A stretch of 64,000 nt of DNA, from NCBI RefSeq assembly GCF_023573145.1, contig NZ_CP097636.1:2604001-2668000 (forward strand). Direction: 5' to 3'. The stretch comes from Aquincola tertiaricarbonis. Lineage in GTDB: Bacteria; Pseudomonadota; Gammaproteobacteria; Burkholderiales; Burkholderiaceae_C. Shown piece after piece: positions 47,532 to 58,108 of this stretch. Under the pieces are notes generated by a model, which was given only the letters and a program-made list of their open reading frames with translations, ran no database searches and had not been told where the DNA came from. Position 1 is the stretch's first letter, and the number at the start of each line of letters is the position of its first letter. Made by a program: the position numbers and the translations under genes.

Positions 47532-48317
47532 ATGCCGCAAACCCAGATGAGCACGCCCACCGACCTGCCCCGCTTCGTGGAAGAGCGCCAGCAACGCATT
47601 GCCGAGTTGCTGAAGACCCGCGGCCGGGTGGAGGTGGCGGCGCTGGCGGCCGATTACGGCGTGTCGGACGACACCATCCGCCGCGACCTGCGGCAGCTGG
47701 CCGCCCGCGGCCTGGTGCAGAAAACGCACGGCGGCGCGGTGGCGCTGAACACCGGGGTGATGAGCTCGCAGCAGCGCGCCGCGGTGATGCCGGCGGTAAA
47801 GCAGGCCATCGCCCGCCGTGCGGCCGGCCTGGTGCAGCCGCACCAGACGCTGTTCATCGACGGCGGCAGCACCGCACTGGCGCTGGCCCAGCAGCTGCGG
47901 GCCGAGGGCGCACCACGCCCGCTGACGGTAGTGACGCATGCCCTCGACGTGTTCCTCACGCTGGCCGACGTGCCGCAGCTGCGGCCGGTGCTGGCCGGCG
48001 GCGAATGGCTGCCGGTGCACCGGGTGTTCGAAGGTGAACAGGCGGTGGCCACTTTGCGCGCCCACCGGGCCGACATCGCTTTCCTGGGCGCCTGCGCGCT
48101 GCATGAGCGCACCGGCGTCACCGCCTGGCAACCGGGCGACGCGGCCATCAAGCGCGCGATGGTGGCCGGCGCGGTGCGCCGCGTGGTGCTGTGCGATGCC
48201 AGCAAGCTGGGCGACGTGGCGCCCTGCGCCGTGGCCGAGCTGGCCGAGCTGGACCACGTGATCACCGACGGCGAGCCGGCCTTCCTCGGCGCACGCCGGC
48301 TGGCGCCGGCGGTTTAG
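47532..48317 (+). CDS. DeoR family transcriptional repressor
   Basis: A 261-residue regulator. The N-terminal winged helix-turn-helix is VEERQQRIAELLKTRGRVEVAALAADYGVSDDTIRRDLRQLAARGLVQKTHGGAV, and a C-terminal sugar-phosphate-binding (ISOCOT-fold) domain follows with FIDGGSTALALAQQL and FLGACALHERTGVTAW. It likely represses the divergent MFS gene in response to a sugar phosphate. ATG 47547 is an alternative start. The stop is one base from the end of the convergent parC. Confidence 0.92.
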   Translation: MPQTQMSTPTDLPRFVEERQQRIAELLKTRGRVEVAALAADYGVSDDTIRRDLRQLAARGLVQKTHGGAVALNTGVMSSQQRAAVMPAVKQAIARRAAGLVQPHQTLFIDGGSTALALAQQLRAEGAPRPLTVVTHALDVFLTLADVPQLRPVLAGGEWLPVHRVFEGEQAVATLRAHRADIAFLGACALHERTGVTAWQPGDAAIKRAMVAGAVRRVVLCDASKLGDVAPCAVAELAELDHVITDGEPAFLGARRLAPAV

Positions 48318-48318
48318 G

Positions 48319-50631
<2,313 letters not shown>

Positions 50632-50802
50632 GGGCTCATCAGGCTGCGGGCGCGTACTCGGGGCCCAGGCGGGCCGGCACCCTGGCGCCATGCGCAGCGG
50701 CCGCTGCGGGGCGCAGCGCCCGCGCGGCAGCGCATGGCGAAAGCGCGAATGTTACCCCCCAGGGTGCGCCCCCGCCCTGGGGCGGCCAGGCGGGCGGGTG
50801 GT

Positions 50803-50874
50803 TCAGTCCCGCCGGGCCGCCCCAAGGGACTGAGCTCCCCCTCGGGGGGGCGCGAGCGCAGCGAGCTTGGGGGC
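50803..50874. repeat. Intergenic repeat R2
   Basis: An inverse copy of R1 (23017-23085), near-identical over about 70 bases, containing CCCGCCGGGCCGCCCCAAGG, a GAGCTCCCCC stem and the core GCGAGCGCAGCGAGC then TTGGGGGC. It ends 6 bases before the stop of the histidine kinase gene. A further GC-rich dyad, CCCCAGGGTGCG / CGCCCTGGGGC, lies at about 50757-50785. Confidence 0.85.
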
Positions 50875-50879
50875 CGACG

Positions 50880-51671
50880 TCACCCCGGCAGCGTGAACGA
50901 GAAGGTGGCGCCCCGGCCCTCGGCGCCATCGGCCCAGACCTGGCCGCCATGCAGCTCGACGATGCGGCGCACCACGGCCAGGCTGATGCCGGCGCCTTCA
51001 TGGCCATGGCCGTGCAGCCGCGCGAACGGCCGGAACAGTTCGTCGGTGCGGCTGGCCGCGAAGCCGCAGCCGTTGTCGCGCACCTGGAAGCGCCAGTGGC
51101 GACCCAGGTTCTCGCAGCGCAGGTCGATGCGCGGGCGCGGCACCCGGCTGCTGAACTTGTAGGCGTTGTCCAGCAGGCGGGCGAACACCTGCGTCATCAG
51201 CACCGGGTCCACGCACAGCGTGGGCAGCGAGGCCACGCGCACCACCGCCTCGGGCGGCGCCGGCTGCTCGCGGCGCACCGCGGCCACCAGGTCGCCCAGG
51301 GCCACGCGCTGCAACTGCGGCACCGCGCCGGCCGTGAGCAGCAGTTCGGACAGCGCGCCCACCAGCCGCCCCAGCCGCTGGCTGTGCTCGCCGATCATCG
51401 ACACCCACTCGCGCGCCTGCGGCACGTCGCCTTCGTCCAGCCGCGCCTGGATCAGCTCGGTCAGCATGCGCATGCTGTGCAGCGGGCCGCCCAGGTCGTG
51501 CGACACCTTGTGGGCGAAGCGCTCGAGGTCGGCGATCGCGTCGAACATGCCGGCACGCGGCCGGCGTGGCGGCGCGGCCGTTTCGCCATCCGCATGCACG
51601 GCCGGGTGGATGAAGGGGGTGCGGGCCGACGTGCGCACCGCCACCGACTGCACTTGTTCTGCCAGTTCCAT
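50880..51671 (-). CDS. Soluble sensor histidine kinase
   Basis: A 263-residue protein with no membrane segment and only about 40 residues before the dimerisation domain. The phosphoacceptor region is RFAHKVSHDLGGPLHSMRMLTELI with H58. ATPase motifs: RLLDNAYKFSSR (N box), VRDNGCGF (G1) and GAGISLAVVRRIVELHGGQVWA (G2). Without a sensor domain it must be regulated by a partner or act as a phosphotransfer component. No response regulator is adjacent. An ATG at 51671 starts MELAEQV. Confidence 0.88.
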   Translation of the reverse strand: MELAEQVQSVAVRTSARTPFIHPAVHADGETAAPPRRPRAGMFDAIADLERFAHKVSHDLGGPLHSMRMLTELIQARLDEGDVPQAREWVSMIGEHSQRLGRLVGALSELLLTAGAVPQLQRVALGDLVAAVRREQPAPPEAVVRVASLPTLCVDPVLMTQVFARLLDNAYKFSSRVPRPRIDLRCENLGRHWRFQVRDNGCGFAASRTDELFRPFARLHGHGHEGAGISLAVVRRIVELHGGQVWADGAEGRGATFSFTLPG

Positions 51672-51751
51672 AGATCACTCCGGGCCGGGTTGCTGCGGGG
51701 TGCGGACCCCCAGCCCCGGGTCCGCATGCAGGTTTTATCGGCTCCAGGCCC

Positions 51752-51765
51752 CTATCAATTGATAG
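51752..51765. promoter_or_regulatory. Perfect 14-base palindrome between divergent genes
   Basis: CTATCAATTGATAG is fully self-complementary and AT-rich in a GC-rich background. It is flanked by TTTATCG (51734-51740) and CGATAAA (51774-51780), another inverted pair. It lies between the kinase gene (start 51671, minus) and the VOC gene (start 51891, plus) and probably is an operator. Confidence 0.5.
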
Positions 51766-51890
51766 AAATGCTGCGATAAATCGATGGCAATCCACAAGAC
51801 TTCGGCCGCCTGAGTCAAAGAGGCCCCGCATTGCCCTGCCGCCGGACGGCCCCTAGCATGCGTCGCACCCCTCCACCACAGGCGGCCACC

Positions 51891-52295
51891 ATGTTCTCTC
51901 ACGTCTACGTCGGCACGCAGGATCTCGCGCGGGCCTTTGCCTTCTATCAACCGGTGCTGGCCGAACTGGGGCTGGTGCTGCGCTTCCACGAAGCAGAGCA
52001 AGGCTGGGCCGGCTGGCAACCCGCCGGTGGCGGGCGTCCGCTCTTCATCGTGGGCCAGCCCTTCGACGGCCAGCCGCACCTGCCGGGCAATGGCCAGATG
52101 GTGGCCTTCCTGGCCGACAGCCGGGCACAGGTGCAACGGGTGCACGCCGCCGCGCTGGCGGCGGGTGGCCAGTGCGAAGGCCCGCCCGCCCCGCGGCCGC
52201 ACTACCACCCGCACTATTTCGGTGCCTACTTCCGCGATCGGGACGGCAACAAGCTGGCCGTGGCCTGCCACACGCCAGAAGCCACCGGCGGCTGA
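51891..52295 (+). CDS. VOC (glyoxalase/bleomycin-resistance) family protein
   Basis: A 134-residue metal-dependent VOC fold. FSHVYVGTQDLARAFAFYQPVLAELGLVLRF is the first beta-alpha-beta unit, and YHPHYFGAYFRDRDGNKLAVACH the last, with typical GxYFxDPDGN-like ending. Metal ligands may be the N-terminal His and an acid near the end. Substrate unknown (glyoxalase, dioxygenase or resistance protein relatives). ATG 51891 (MFSHVYV) is the conserved start. Confidence 0.87.
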   Translation: MFSHVYVGTQDLARAFAFYQPVLAELGLVLRFHEAEQGWAGWQPAGGGRPLFIVGQPFDGQPHLPGNGQMVAFLADSRAQVQRVHAAALAAGGQCEGPPAPRPHYHPHYFGAYFRDRDGNKLAVACHTPEATGG

Positions 52296-52315
52296 GCATG
52301 AAAGGGCGCTCCTCG

Positions 52316-52328
52316 TTCAATCATTGAA
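52316..52328. promoter_or_regulatory. 13-base dyad upstream of the Bug receptor gene
   Basis: TTCAATCATTGAA is a perfect inverted repeat (6-base arms, one central base) about 92 bases upstream of the Bug gene. The identical 13-mer occurs upstream of the tannase gene at 56075-56087, making a shared MarR-type operator likely. Confidence 0.6.
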
Positions 52329-52419
52329 GTATTGGGCCCACTCATAGGGAAACTCCCCAAGGCATTGGCGATCAAGATACTTAAATTGTTGAAGTACTCG
52401 ACACCGATGGAGACAACCC

Positions 52420-53391
52420 ATGATTGATCGCCGAACCCTGCTGGCCGCCGTGCCTCTGCTGGCCACCCTGCCCCGCGCCGCCTGGGCGCAACAGCTGGAG
52501 ACGGCCAAGGTGCTGTGCGGCTTTCCGGCCGGCGGCACCACCGACGCGGTTTCGCGCCGCGTGGCCGACAAGCTGCGGGGCGCCTATGCCCGCGTGGCGC
52601 TGGTCGACAACAAGGCCGGCGCCGGCGGCCGCCTGGCAGCCGAAGAAGTGAGCCGGTCGGCGCCCGATGGCAGCACCATGCTGCTGACGCCGGCCTCCAT
52701 CGTCACGCTGTACCCGCACATCTACACCCGCCTGGGCTACGGCCCGCGCGACCTGCGCCCGGTGAGCACCGCCTGCCACATCTCCTTCGGCTTCGGCGTG
52801 GGTCCGGCAGTGCCGGAATCGGTGCGCGACATCAAGGGCTTCCTGGCCTGGGCCAAGGCCAACCCCGAGCAGGCCAACTACGCCTCGCCCGGTGCCGGCA
52901 CGCCGCCGCACTTCATCGGCGCGCTGCTGGCCAAGGAAAGCGGACTCGACCTGCGCCACGTGCCCTACAAGGGTTCGGCGCCCGGCATCCAGGACCTGCT
53001 GGGCGGCCAGGTGGCGGCGATGAGCTCGCCGGTGGGCGACTACCTGCCGCACCTCAAGAGCGGCAAGCTGCGGCTGCTGGCCACCTCGGGCAAGCAACGT
53101 TCGAAGCTGGTGCCCGACGTGGCCACCTATGCCGAACAAGGCTTTCCGGCGCTGACGGTGAGCGAGTGGTATGGCTTCTTCCTGCCCGGCAAGGCCAGCG
53201 ACGAGGTGACGCAGCGCGCTGCGGCCGCCATCGCCACCGCCGTCAGCTCGCCCGACGTGGTGGAAGCCTTCGCGCAACTGGGCCTGGAGGCCTCGGCCAA
53301 CAGCCCGGCCGAACTGGCCAAGGCCGTGGCCGACGAAACCGCGGCCTGGGGCCCGGTCGTCAAGCGCGTGGGGTTCAAGCCGGAGGCTTGA
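52420..53391 (+). CDS. Tripartite tricarboxylate transporter (Bug) receptor
   Basis: A 323-residue periplasmic binding protein. The signal peptide is MIDRRTLLAAVPLLATLPRAAWAQ (cleaved near 23). Family motifs: VLCGFPAGGTTDAVSRRVADKL, VDNKAGAGGRLAAEEVSRSAPDGSTMLLTP, ASPGAGTPPHFIGALLAKESG and VPYKGSAPGIQDLLGGQVAAMSS. No TctA/TctB genes adjoin, as is common for orphan Bug proteins. Ligand probably a carboxylate or aromatic acid. Confidence 0.92.
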   Translation: MIDRRTLLAAVPLLATLPRAAWAQQLETAKVLCGFPAGGTTDAVSRRVADKLRGAYARVALVDNKAGAGGRLAAEEVSRSAPDGSTMLLTPASIVTLYPHIYTRLGYGPRDLRPVSTACHISFGFGVGPAVPESVRDIKGFLAWAKANPEQANYASPGAGTPPHFIGALLAKESGLDLRHVPYKGSAPGIQDLLGGQVAAMSSPVGDYLPHLKSGKLRLLATSGKQRSKLVPDVATYAEQGFPALTVSEWYGFFLPGKASDEVTQRAAAAIATAVSSPDVVEAFAQLGLEASANSPAELAKAVADETAAWGPVVKRVGFKPEA

Positions 53392-53440
53392 GGCGCCTGC
53401 GCCGGCATGGAGCGCGCCAGCCGCGGCGCTCACTTGAGGT

Positions 53441-53460
53441 GGTAAGGAGTATTCCTTACC
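53441..53460. promoter_or_regulatory. Operator-like palindrome upstream of prlF
   Basis: GGTAAGGAGTATTCCTTACC has 8-base arms around GTAT and lies 25 bases before the prlF ATG. PrlF-type antitoxins bind palindromes in their own promoters, so this is the likely autoregulation site. Confidence 0.65.
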
Positions 53461-53485
53461 ATCCAACTTTTGCAGGAGAGCGACC

Positions 53486-53803
53486 ATGCCGGCCATCCAC
53501 GAAGTTGCCACACTGACCACCAAAGGCCAGCTCACGCTGCCGAAGTCCATCCGGCAGGCGCTCGGCGTCGATGCGGGTGGCAAGGTCGCCTTCGACCTGC
53601 GGGATGGCGAAATCGTCGTGACCCGGGTCGGTGCCGAGCATCACGACCCGGCAATCGGCTCGTTCCTGAGCCTGCTCGCCCGGGACATTGAAGCGGGGCG
53701 GCACATCCACGCCCTGCCGGAAGACCTGGCCCGCGCGATGCTGGCGCATGCCGGCCGAGCGGTGGACCTGGGCGAGGACATCGACGGGGACGTCGATCTC
53801 TGA
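53486..53803 (+). CDS. prlF: PrlF-like antitoxin, AbrB-type DNA-binding domain
   Basis: A 105-residue antitoxin of the PrlF-YhaV type. The SpoVT/AbrB-like domain is EVATLTTKGQLTLPKSIRQALGVDAGGKVAFDLRDGEIVVTR (6-48). The acidic C-terminus (RAVDLGEDIDGDVDL) should embrace the toxin. CAGGAGAG gives a strong ribosome site. The stop shares one base with the toxin start (TGATG). Confidence 0.9.
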   Translation: MPAIHEVATLTTKGQLTLPKSIRQALGVDAGGKVAFDLRDGEIVVTRVGAEHHDPAIGSFLSLLARDIEAGRHIHALPEDLARAMLAHAGRAVDLGEDIDGDVDL

Positions 53804-54252
53804 TGCAGCGACATGGCTGGACACTGCTGTTCCACGCTTGCGTGATCGAACAGCTGCAAAAGCTGCAGGCAGCCGCCCGACGGGCGCAGGCCAGCGAACA
53901 GGCCGATTCGAATGCCAACGTCAAACTGTTCCGGGCCCTGAGCCACTTGATCTTGGACGTGGTGCCTGGTGACCCGTCGCGCGACGAATACCGTCAGGGC
54001 AACACGCTGGGCCCGGCCCACCGCCACTGGCGGCGGGCCAAGATCGGAAGACGGTTTCGATTGTTCTTCCGCTACGACTCGAAGGCCAAGGTCATCGTGT
54101 ACGCATGGGTCAATGATGAGCAGACCCTGCGGTCGTCAGGCAGCAGGTCGGACCCGTATGCCGTGTTCGAGAAGATGCTCGGCCGCGGCCACCCGCCGGA
54201 CGACTGGAGCGCATTGCTCCAGGCCAGCAGACAGGACTGGAGCCCGCCGTAG
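53803..54252 (+). CDS. yhaV: YhaV-like RNase toxin
   Basis: A 149-residue RelE-superfamily ribonuclease toxin: MQRHGWTLLFHACVIEQLQKL, NVKLFRALSHLILDVVPGDPSRDEYRQGNTLGPAHRHWRRAKIGRRFRLFFRYDSKAKVIVYAWVNDEQTLR and YAVFEKMLGRGHPPDDW. Residues of the RNase site (H, R and the RYD segment) look intact. The pair is normally self-neutralising and autoregulated. Confidence 0.92.
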   Translation: MQRHGWTLLFHACVIEQLQKLQAAARRAQASEQADSNANVKLFRALSHLILDVVPGDPSRDEYRQGNTLGPAHRHWRRAKIGRRFRLFFRYDSKAKVIVYAWVNDEQTLRSSGSRSDPYAVFEKMLGRGHPPDDWSALLQASRQDWSPP

Positions 54253-54285
54253 CCGGCTCGCTGCCCGTCGCTGAGCCTCGTCACT

Positions 54286-55980
54286 TCAACGGCAGGCGAA
54301 GTTCGCCGCCGACTCCACGTCGCCGCTGCCCAGGTAGCGGGCCACCTGCGGGTACGGGCACAGCGGCCGGCTGCGCTGGGCCGACCAGCCGCCCGGCACG
54401 TCGGCATTGACGCCGCCCGCATTGCCGGCGCCGCGCGCAGTGGCGGTGACGGCGCCGGGGGCCTGGCCCTGCTCCACCCAGTTGACCAGCGGCGTCAGCA
54501 TGTCGAACTGCTCGGTGGCCGGACCGCCGGAACAGTGGTTCATGCCCGGCACCCGGTAGTAACGGGCGAAGTCGGCGGCCTGGGTGCCGTGGCGGCGGGT
54601 CAGCGCCTCGTACCAGGCGTCGGTGTCGTCGCTGGAGAAGATCGGGTCGCTGGTGCCGTGATAGACCATCATCTTGGCGCCGCGCTGCTTCAGCGTGCCC
54701 AGGTCGTCGACGTTGGGCGGCAGCATGAAGCTCATGGCGCTTTCGGTGTAGGTGGCGTTGGTGGCGGCCACCTTGTCCAGCATGCCGTCCAGGTCGGCCG
54801 TCAGCGCGAAGGCCGTGGCGTTGAAGCCGGCCACCGGCTCGGGCGGCACCTGCCACACGATGCCCACCGCGCCCGGGTCGCGGGTGAGCGAGTTGCTGTA
54901 CTTCCAGCCCGCCCAGCCGCTGGTGGCCAGGCCCGCGTCGTACGGAAAGCTGCGGTAGATGCTGCGGCCGCTGGCGGTGCGCGCACCGGTGAACAGGCCC
55001 GCGATGCCGCTCTTCTGCGCTTCGGTCAGGCAGCTGCCGTCGCGGCTGCCGGTGCAGGTGGGCACGTCGCGCGACAGGTTGAAGGCGGCCTGGCAGGCGG
55101 TGATGTCCTGCACCAGGCCGTCGGTGGCGCCGTCCAGCGCGTCGCAGCGGGCCAGCACCGCGTTGGACACCAATGCACGCTCGGCCAGGGTGAAGCCGGT
55201 GGCCGGGTCGTTGGCCGTGCTGGCCAGCGCGTTGTACACCCGCACACCGGCCATGTTGGCGATGGCGGCCAGCGGCAGCCGGTAGCCGGGGTTGCCGACC
55301 AGCACGCCGTCGTACTGGTCCGCATAGCGCGAGGCGGCCACCATCGCATGGCGGCCGCCGTTGGAGCAGCCGCCGATGTACGAGCGATCGGGCGCGCGGC
55401 CATAAGCGGCCGCGATCAGCTGCTTGGCCATGGGCGTGAGCGTGCCCACCGCCTGGTAGCCGTAGTCCAGACGCGCCTGCGGATCGATGCCGAAGTTGGG
55501 ACCCAGCGCCGCCGCATGGCCGGCGTCGGAGCTGATGACCGCAAAGCCCTGGGCCAGCGCGTGGTTGAGCGGACCGCCGCCACCCACCGGTCCCACGGCG
55601 GTGAGCACGCTGCCGTCCAGGCCGCCGTTGGCCTGGTAGAAGAAGCGCCCGTTCCAGTCCTGCGGCAGCCGCATCTCGAAACCGATGGCGTAGCTGTTGC
55701 CGTCCACCGCGCTGGTGCGCTGGTTCATTGCGCCGGTGACACGGCAATGCGCCCGCACCGGCTGGCCGGCCACGGTGAGGCTGCCGGCCGGCACCTGCTC
55801 AGCCGTTCGGATCACGGTGTTGGCCAGGTTGAGCCGGCTGGCCAGGTCGGTACACGCGTTCAGGGTGCCGGGCGTGGCCGCGCTCAGCCTCGGCAGGCTG
55901 GCCGAGCCGCCATCACTGCCGCATCCGGCCACCAGCGCGGCCGCTGCGGCGGCCAGCAAGGTCAGGGGAAATCCGCGCAT
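54286..55980 (-). CDS. Tannase/feruloyl esterase family lipoprotein
   Basis: An exported ester hydrolase of 564 residues. The N-terminus ends in lipobox LVAGC (C20). Catalytic motif GGCSNGGRHA with nucleophile S206 next to C205; the second cysteine in VPGMNHCSGGP is placed to form the family's disulfide beside the catalytic His. Tannase-family enzymes release aromatic acids (ferulate, gallate) or other ester acids. ATG 55980 is preferred over 55992, since GGAG lies 6 bases upstream. Confidence 0.9.
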   Translation of the reverse strand: MRGFPLTLLAAAAAALVAGCGSDGGSASLPRLSAATPGTLNACTDLASRLNLANTVIRTAEQVPAGSLTVAGQPVRAHCRVTGAMNQRTSAVDGNSYAIGFEMRLPQDWNGRFFYQANGGLDGSVLTAVGPVGGGGPLNHALAQGFAVISSDAGHAAALGPNFGIDPQARLDYGYQAVGTLTPMAKQLIAAAYGRAPDRSYIGGCSNGGRHAMVAASRYADQYDGVLVGNPGYRLPLAAIANMAGVRVYNALASTANDPATGFTLAERALVSNAVLARCDALDGATDGLVQDITACQAAFNLSRDVPTCTGSRDGSCLTEAQKSGIAGLFTGARTASGRSIYRSFPYDAGLATSGWAGWKYSNSLTRDPGAVGIVWQVPPEPVAGFNATAFALTADLDGMLDKVAATNATYTESAMSFMLPPNVDDLGTLKQRGAKMMVYHGTSDPIFSSDDTDAWYEALTRRHGTQAADFARYYRVPGMNHCSGGPATEQFDMLTPLVNWVEQGQAPGAVTATARGAGNAGGVNADVPGGWSAQRSRPLCPYPQVARYLGSGDVESAANFACR

Positions 55981-55995
55981 GCATGTCTCCATCTG

Positions 55996-56015
55996 GATGA
56001 ACTAGTTCGTTCATC
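55996..56015. promoter_or_regulatory. Dyad in the tannase leader
   Basis: GATGAACTAGTTCGTTCATC has GATGAAC/GTTCATC arms (7 bases) around TAGTTC, and also contains the palindrome GAACTAGTTC. It lies 15 bases before the start codon, a good place for a repressor. Confidence 0.45.
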
Positions 56016-56074
56016 TTATGAAGCATCCACCGGCTTGCATTGGCGGTTTTCCCCTAGTTACGCCGCTTCATTGA

Positions 56075-56087
56075 TTCAATCATTGAA
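56075..56087. promoter_or_regulatory. 13-base dyad upstream of the tannase gene
   Basis: TTCAATCATTGAA, identical to the site at 52316-52328, preceded by the half-site-like TTCATTGA (56067-56074). It sits between the end of the MarR gene (56108) and the tannase start. Confidence 0.6.
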
Positions 56088-56107
56088 CTTTCTTGCAAGC
56101 GCAAGCT

Positions 56108-56662
56108 TCAGGCAGCCTCTGGTTTCCTGCGGCGCGCTGGGGGCCGCGCCGGCTCAGTGGCCACGGCATCAACGGCGATGGGGGCGGCACGGCACGAGGC
56201 CACCTTCTGCAGCAGCTCCACCAGGTAGGCCCGCTCGGCGGCCGACAGGATGTCCAGCGCCTGCCGTTCACCCGCCAGCAGGCGGGCCGTGGCCTGGGTC
56301 ATCAGCTTGCTGGCCTTGGCCGTCAGCTGCAGCCGTTGGGTGCGGCGGTCGGTCTCGCTGCGCAGCCGCTGCACCAGCTGCCGGGCCTCCAGACGGTCCA
56401 CCCACATGGTGATGTTGGGCGCGGTCACGGCCAGCGCCTTGGCCAGCTGCGCGGCCGAGCCACCGGGGTTTTTCTGGATCAGCGCCAGCATCGTGTACTC
56501 CACCGGCCGCAGGTCGAACGGCCGCCCCACGGCTTCCATGAACACGCGGGTGGTGGTGATCGACGCCTGGGCCATCTGGTAGCCCAGCACCTGCTGCAAA
56601 TCGTCTTCAACCAGCCGGACGTCGGGGCCGACGTCGCCGGGTACTGCCATCTTCTTCGACAT
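56108..56662 (-). CDS. MarR family transcriptional regulator
   Basis: A 184-residue regulator. The winged helix is YTMLALIQKNPGGSAAQLAKALAVTAPNITMWVDRLEARQLVQRLRSETDRRTQRLQLTAKASKLM. The basic tail PARRRKPEAA is longer than usual. ATG 56671 is an alternative start. It is downstream of the glycerate kinase by 56 bases and upstream of the tannase. The TTCAATCATTGAA dyads are likely its operators, by proximity only. Confidence 0.9.
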   Translation of the reverse strand: MSKKMAVPGDVGPDVRLVEDDLQQVLGYQMAQASITTTRVFMEAVGRPFDLRPVEYTMLALIQKNPGGSAAQLAKALAVTAPNITMWVDRLEARQLVQRLRSETDRRTQRLQLTAKASKLMTQATARLLAGERQALDILSAAERAYLVELLQKVASCRAAPIAVDAVATEPARPPARRRKPEAA

Positions 56663-56718
56663 GTGGCCCATTGTCCCGCTGGCAGCACCGCTGCCGGATG
56701 AGGCCCGCGCAGCAAGCG

Positions 56719-58023
56719 CTACAGCACCAGCAGCGCCCGGAAGTCGTTGACGTTGGTGAAGGTGGGACCCGGCACCACCAGGTCGCCCAGCGGCGCGAAG
56801 AAGTGGTAGGCGTCGTTGCGGTCCAGCACCTCGGCCGCCTTGAGGCCCTGGGCCGTGGCGCGGGCCAGGGTGTCGGGGCTCACGATGGCACCGGCGTTCT
56901 CTTCCACGCCGTCGATGCCGTCGGTGTCGGCCGCCAGCACCCACACGCCCGGCTGGCCCTGCAGCGCGATCGCGCAGCCCAGCAGGAACTCGGTGGCCCG
57001 GCCGCCGCGCCCGCCCTTGGCCTTGACGGTGACCGTGGTCTCGCCGCCCGAGAGGATGACGCAAGGCCTGGCGAAGGGCTGGCCGTGGCGCGCCACCGCG
57101 CGGGCCAGCGCCGCATGCACCTTGCCCACCTCGCGCGATTCGCCTTCGATCTCGTCGCTGAGGATGTGGGCCTCGATGCCCGCCTCGCGCGCCAGCGCCG
57201 CCGCCGCTTCCAGGCTTTGCTGCGGCGTGGCGATCATGTGCACCTGGTGGCCGGCAAACCGCGGATCGCCGGGCTTGGGCGTTTCGGCGGCGCCGCTTTC
57301 CAGCGCGGCGCGGGCGGCGGCCGGCACCTCGATGCCGTAGCGCTGCAGGATGGCCAGCGCATCGGCGCAGGTGCTGGGGTCGGGCACCGTGGGCCCGCTG
57401 GCGATGACGGCGGGCTCGTCGCCCGGCACGTCGCTGATCAGCAGCGTGACCACCTGGGCCGGCGCGCACAGCGCGGCCAGCCGGCCGCCCTTGATGGCCG
57501 ACAGGTGCTTGCGCACGCAGTTCATCTCGTCGATGGCGGCGCCGCTCTTGAGCAAGGCCTTGTTGATGGCCTGCTTCTCTTCCAGCGTGATGCCTTCGGC
57601 CGGCATGGCCAGCAGCGCCGAGCCGCCGCCCGAGATCAGGCACAGCACCAGGTCGTCGGCGGTCAGGCCCTGGGCCAGCTCGTAGATGCGGCCGGCGGCG
57701 CGGCGGCCGGCTTCGTCGGGCACCGGGTGCGCAGCTTCCACCACCTCGATGCGGCCGGGCTGGGCCTTGTAGGCCGGCGGCACATGGTCGTAGCGGGTGA
57801 CCACCAGGCCCGACAGCGGCGCGTCGGCCGGCCACAGCGCATCCACCGCCTGGGCCATCGCCCCGCCCGCCTTGCCGGCGCCGATGACCACCGTGCGGCC
57901 CTTGGGCGGCGGCGGCAGAAACGCCTGCGTGGTGTGCAGCGGCAAGGCCCGCTGCACGGCCGCGTCATACAGCGCGCGCAGGAAGCCTCGGGGATCTTGC
58001 TGGGGGCGGGGGGTGGTACTCAT
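56719..58023 (-). CDS. Glycerate 2-kinase / MOFRL family (TtuD-like)
   Basis: A 434-residue class II glycerate kinase (sometimes labelled hydroxypyruvate reductase TtuD). Motifs: VIGAGKAGGAMAQAVD, CLISGGGSALLAMPAEGITLEEKQAIN, VRKHLSAIKGGRLA and the MOFRL region CVILSGGETTVTVKAKGGRGGRATEFLLG. It would phosphorylate the glycerate made from tartronate semialdehyde to 2-phosphoglycerate. ATG 58023 (MSTTPRP). It belongs to the gcl-hyi-garR-kinase run. Confidence 0.9.
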   Translation of the reverse strand: MSTTPRPQQDPRGFLRALYDAAVQRALPLHTTQAFLPPPPKGRTVVIGAGKAGGAMAQAVDALWPADAPLSGLVVTRYDHVPPAYKAQPGRIEVVEAAHPVPDEAGRRAAGRIYELAQGLTADDLVLCLISGGGSALLAMPAEGITLEEKQAINKALLKSGAAIDEMNCVRKHLSAIKGGRLAALCAPAQVVTLLISDVPGDEPAVIASGPTVPDPSTCADALAILQRYGIEVPAAARAALESGAAETPKPGDPRFAGHQVHMIATPQQSLEAAAALAREAGIEAHILSDEIEGESREVGKVHAALARAVARHGQPFARPCVILSGGETTVTVKAKGGRGGRATEFLLGCAIALQGQPGVWVLAADTDGIDGVEENAGAIVSPDTLARATAQGLKAAEVLDRNDAYHFFAPLGDLVVPGPTFTNVNDFRALLVL

Positions 58024-58108
58024 GCGTCGATTCTGACCGCCCACCGCAGCGGGGCGGGTGCGTAAGACCCGCAGGCCGCGGGCGGAGGACAGGCTGCGGT
58101 CACTGGCC

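Noticed and set aside
56719..58023. Hydroxypyruvate reductase (an alternative name for TtuD)
   Set aside because: The MOFRL/glycerate kinase motifs and the pathway context favour glycerate 2-kinase.
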